Shown: one piece after another, positions 62,177 through 64,000 of the stretch
Layout of the letters: the number at the start of each line of letters is the position of its first letter
Numbering within the stretch: the first letter of the stretch is position 1
Source of the DNA: Branchiostoma floridae
Lineage: Eukaryota; Chordata; Leptocardii; Amphioxiformes; Branchiostomatidae
Reading direction: 5' to 3'
Assembly: GCF_000003815.2 (NCBI RefSeq)
Contig: NC_049989.1
Coordinates: 21,587,888-21,651,887 of the forward strand
DNA length: 64,000 nt
The notes under the pieces: generated by a model
Seen by the model: only the letters and a program-made list of their open reading frames with translations
The model's database searches: none
What the model was told of the DNA's origin: nothing
Position numbers and translations under genes: made by a program

Positions 62177-64000
62177 CTGGACAAACACAACAGGACAATC
62201 AGGGATGGCAGACTTCACCCCTTTACTTAGGTAGTTACAGATGAGACAGAACCGCGTGTTCTCTGTAAACTTCTCCATAACTGGACAAACACAACAGGAC
62301 AATCAGGGATGGCAGACTTCACCCCTTTACTTAGACAATCAGGGATGGCAGACTTCACCCCTTTACTTAGGTAGTTACAGATGAGGCAGAACCTGGTGTT
62401 CTCTGTGAACTTCTCCATAACTGGACAAACACAACAGGACAATCAGGGATGGCAGACTTCACCCCTTTACTTAGACTATCAGGGATGGCAGACTTCACCC
62501 CTTTACTTAGGTAGTTACAGATGAGACAGAACCGTGNNNNNNNNNNNNNNNNNNNNNNNNNNNNNNNNNNNNNNNNNNNNNNNNNNNNNNNNNNNNNNNN
62601 NNNNNNNNNNNNNNNNNNNNNNNNNNNNNNNNNNNNNNNNNNNNNNNNNNNNNNNNNNNNNNNNNNNNNNNNNNNNNNNNNNNNNNNNNNNNNNNNNNNN
62701 NNNNNNNNNNNNNNNNNNNNNNNNNNNNNNNNNNNNNNNNNNNNNNNNNNNNNNNNNNNNNNNNNNNNNNNNNNNNNNNNNNNNNNNNNNNNNNNNNNNN
62801 NNNNNNNNNNNNNNNNNNNNNNNNNNNNNNNNNNNNNNNNNNNNNNNNNNNNNNNNNNNNNNNNNNNNNNNNNNNNNNNNNNNNNNNNNNNNNNNNNNNN
62901 NNNNNNNNNNNNNNNNNNNNNNNNNNNNNNNNNNNNNNNNNNNNNNNNNNNNNNNNNNNNNNNNNNNNNNNNNNNNNNNNNNNNNNNNNNNNNNNNNNNN
63001 NNNNNNNNNNNNNNNNNNNNNNNNNNNNNNNNNNNNNNNNNNNNNNNNNNNNNNNNNNNNNNNNNNNNNNNNNNNNNNNNNNNNNNNNNNNNNNNNNNNN
63101 NNNNNNNNNNNNNNNNNNNNNNNNNNNNNNNNNNNNNNNNNNNNNNNNNNNNNNNNNNNNNNNNNNNNNNNNNNNNNNNNNNNNNNNNNNNNNNNNNNNN
63201 NNNNNNNNNNNNNNNNNNNNNNNNNNNNNNNNNNNNNNNNNNNNNNNNNNNNNNNNNNNNNNNNNNNNNNNNNNNNNNNNNNNNNNNNNNNNNNNNNNNN
63301 NNNNNNNNNNNNNNNNNNNNNNNNNNNNNNNNNNNNNNNNNNNNNNNNNNNNNNNNNNNNNNNNNNNNNNNNNNNNNNNNNNNNNNNNNNNNNNNNNNNG
63401 ATATGAGACAGAACTGCGTGTTCTCTGTAAACTTCTCCATAACTGGACAAACACAACTGGGCAATCAGGGATGGCAGACTTCACCCCTTTACTTAGACAA
63501 TCAGGGATGGCAGACTTCACCCCTTTACTTAGGCAATCAGGGATGGCAAACTTCACCCCTTTACTTAGGTAGTTACAGATGAGACAGAACCGCGTGTTCT
63601 CTGTAAACTTCTCCATAACTGGACAAACACAACAGGACAATCAGGGATGGCAGACTTCACCCCTTTACTTAGACAATCAGGGATGGCAGACTTCACCCCT
63701 TTACTTAGACAATCAGGGATGGCAAACTTCACCCCTTTACTTAGGTAGTGACAGATGAGACAGAACCGTGTGTTCTCTGTAAACTTCTCCATAACTGGAC
63801 AAACACAACAGGACAATCAGGGATGGCAGACTTCACCCCTTTACTTAGACAATCAGGGATGGCAAACTTCACCCCTTTACTTAGGTAGTGACAGATGAGA
63901 CAGAACCGTGTGTTCTCTGTAAACTTCTCCATAACTGGACAAACACAACAGGACAATCAGGGATGGCAGACTTCACCCCTTTACTTAGACAATCAGGGAT
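62177..64000 (-). repeat. RFC5 exon acceptor-edge array, at least seven extra copies
   Basis: Each unit has acceptor gtccag and the first ~53 nt of exon 62080-62176 ([17 protein letters not shown]), then jumps into agtaaaggggtgaagtctgc. A 37-bp sub-unit (gacaatcagggatggcagac, ttcacccctttacttag) occurs one to three times per unit. Continues past the window. Confidence 0.96.
62537..63399. other. Assembly gap (863 N)
   Basis: Sized gap inside the RFC5 exon-edge array, so array length is uncertain. Confidence 0.95.

Noticed and set aside
62367-63640. Open frames over 300 codons
   Set aside because: They run across the 863-N gap; the flanks are exon-edge repeats.

Overview
This is eukaryotic, intron-rich DNA with many small exons, GT-AG junctions, dense minisatellites and small mobile elements. 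The repeat style and the two genes point to an invertebrate deuterostome, most likely a lancelet (Branchiostoma). That is an inference from repeat style and protein similarity. There are four N gaps: 6230-6329, 8257-8356, 9673-9772 and 62537-63399.

Two genes lie on the minus strand. The first fills 4029 to about 53077 and encodes a RIM-binding protein (RIMBP/TSPOAP1 family, a presynaptic active-zone scaffold). I could join 36 coding exons, all phase-compatible, into 5091 nt (1696 codons plus stop). The order is an N-terminal coiled-coil region, SH3-1, three FN3 domains, an acidic linker, SH3-2, SH3-3 and a polybasic C-terminus. The second gene is the 3' half of RFC5 (clamp-loader small subunit), seven exons from 57230 to 62176; its 5' half lies beyond the right edge. 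RFC5 is upstream of RIMBP in the same direction.

Three things stand out. (1) About 15 of the 43 exons have one edge, with its splice site, copied in tandem into the adjacent intron, 1 to about 16 extra copies each. Another array sits against an acceptor without copying exon sequence. The genuine exon is always the last copy. (2) The small contig 8357-9672 carries the first half of SH3-3 and is out of order. Domain order and codon phase both place it between 6515 and 5390. It also interrupts one arm of a palindrome whose other arm is continuous. (3) A nested palindrome spans 7565-12928; its inner arms are arrays of about 51-bp units, each containing a splice acceptor and two donors.

Layout: 1-4028, downstream of RIMBP, with an 18-bp minisatellite at 1716-2398. 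4029-52662, RIMBP coding exons and introns, including a 12.4-kb intron (33984-46405) with decayed retroelement tails, hAT-like MITEs and two long tandem arrays. 52663-53077, 5' UTR. 53078-57229, between the genes, with a MITE that has been entered by a second element. 57230-64000, RFC5. Other elements seen: a miniature LTR element (23064-23561), a TTAA-flanked MITE (18357-18912), at least five CAGGG-ended MITEs, foldback elements, LINE 3' ends and tRNA-like SINE pieces.
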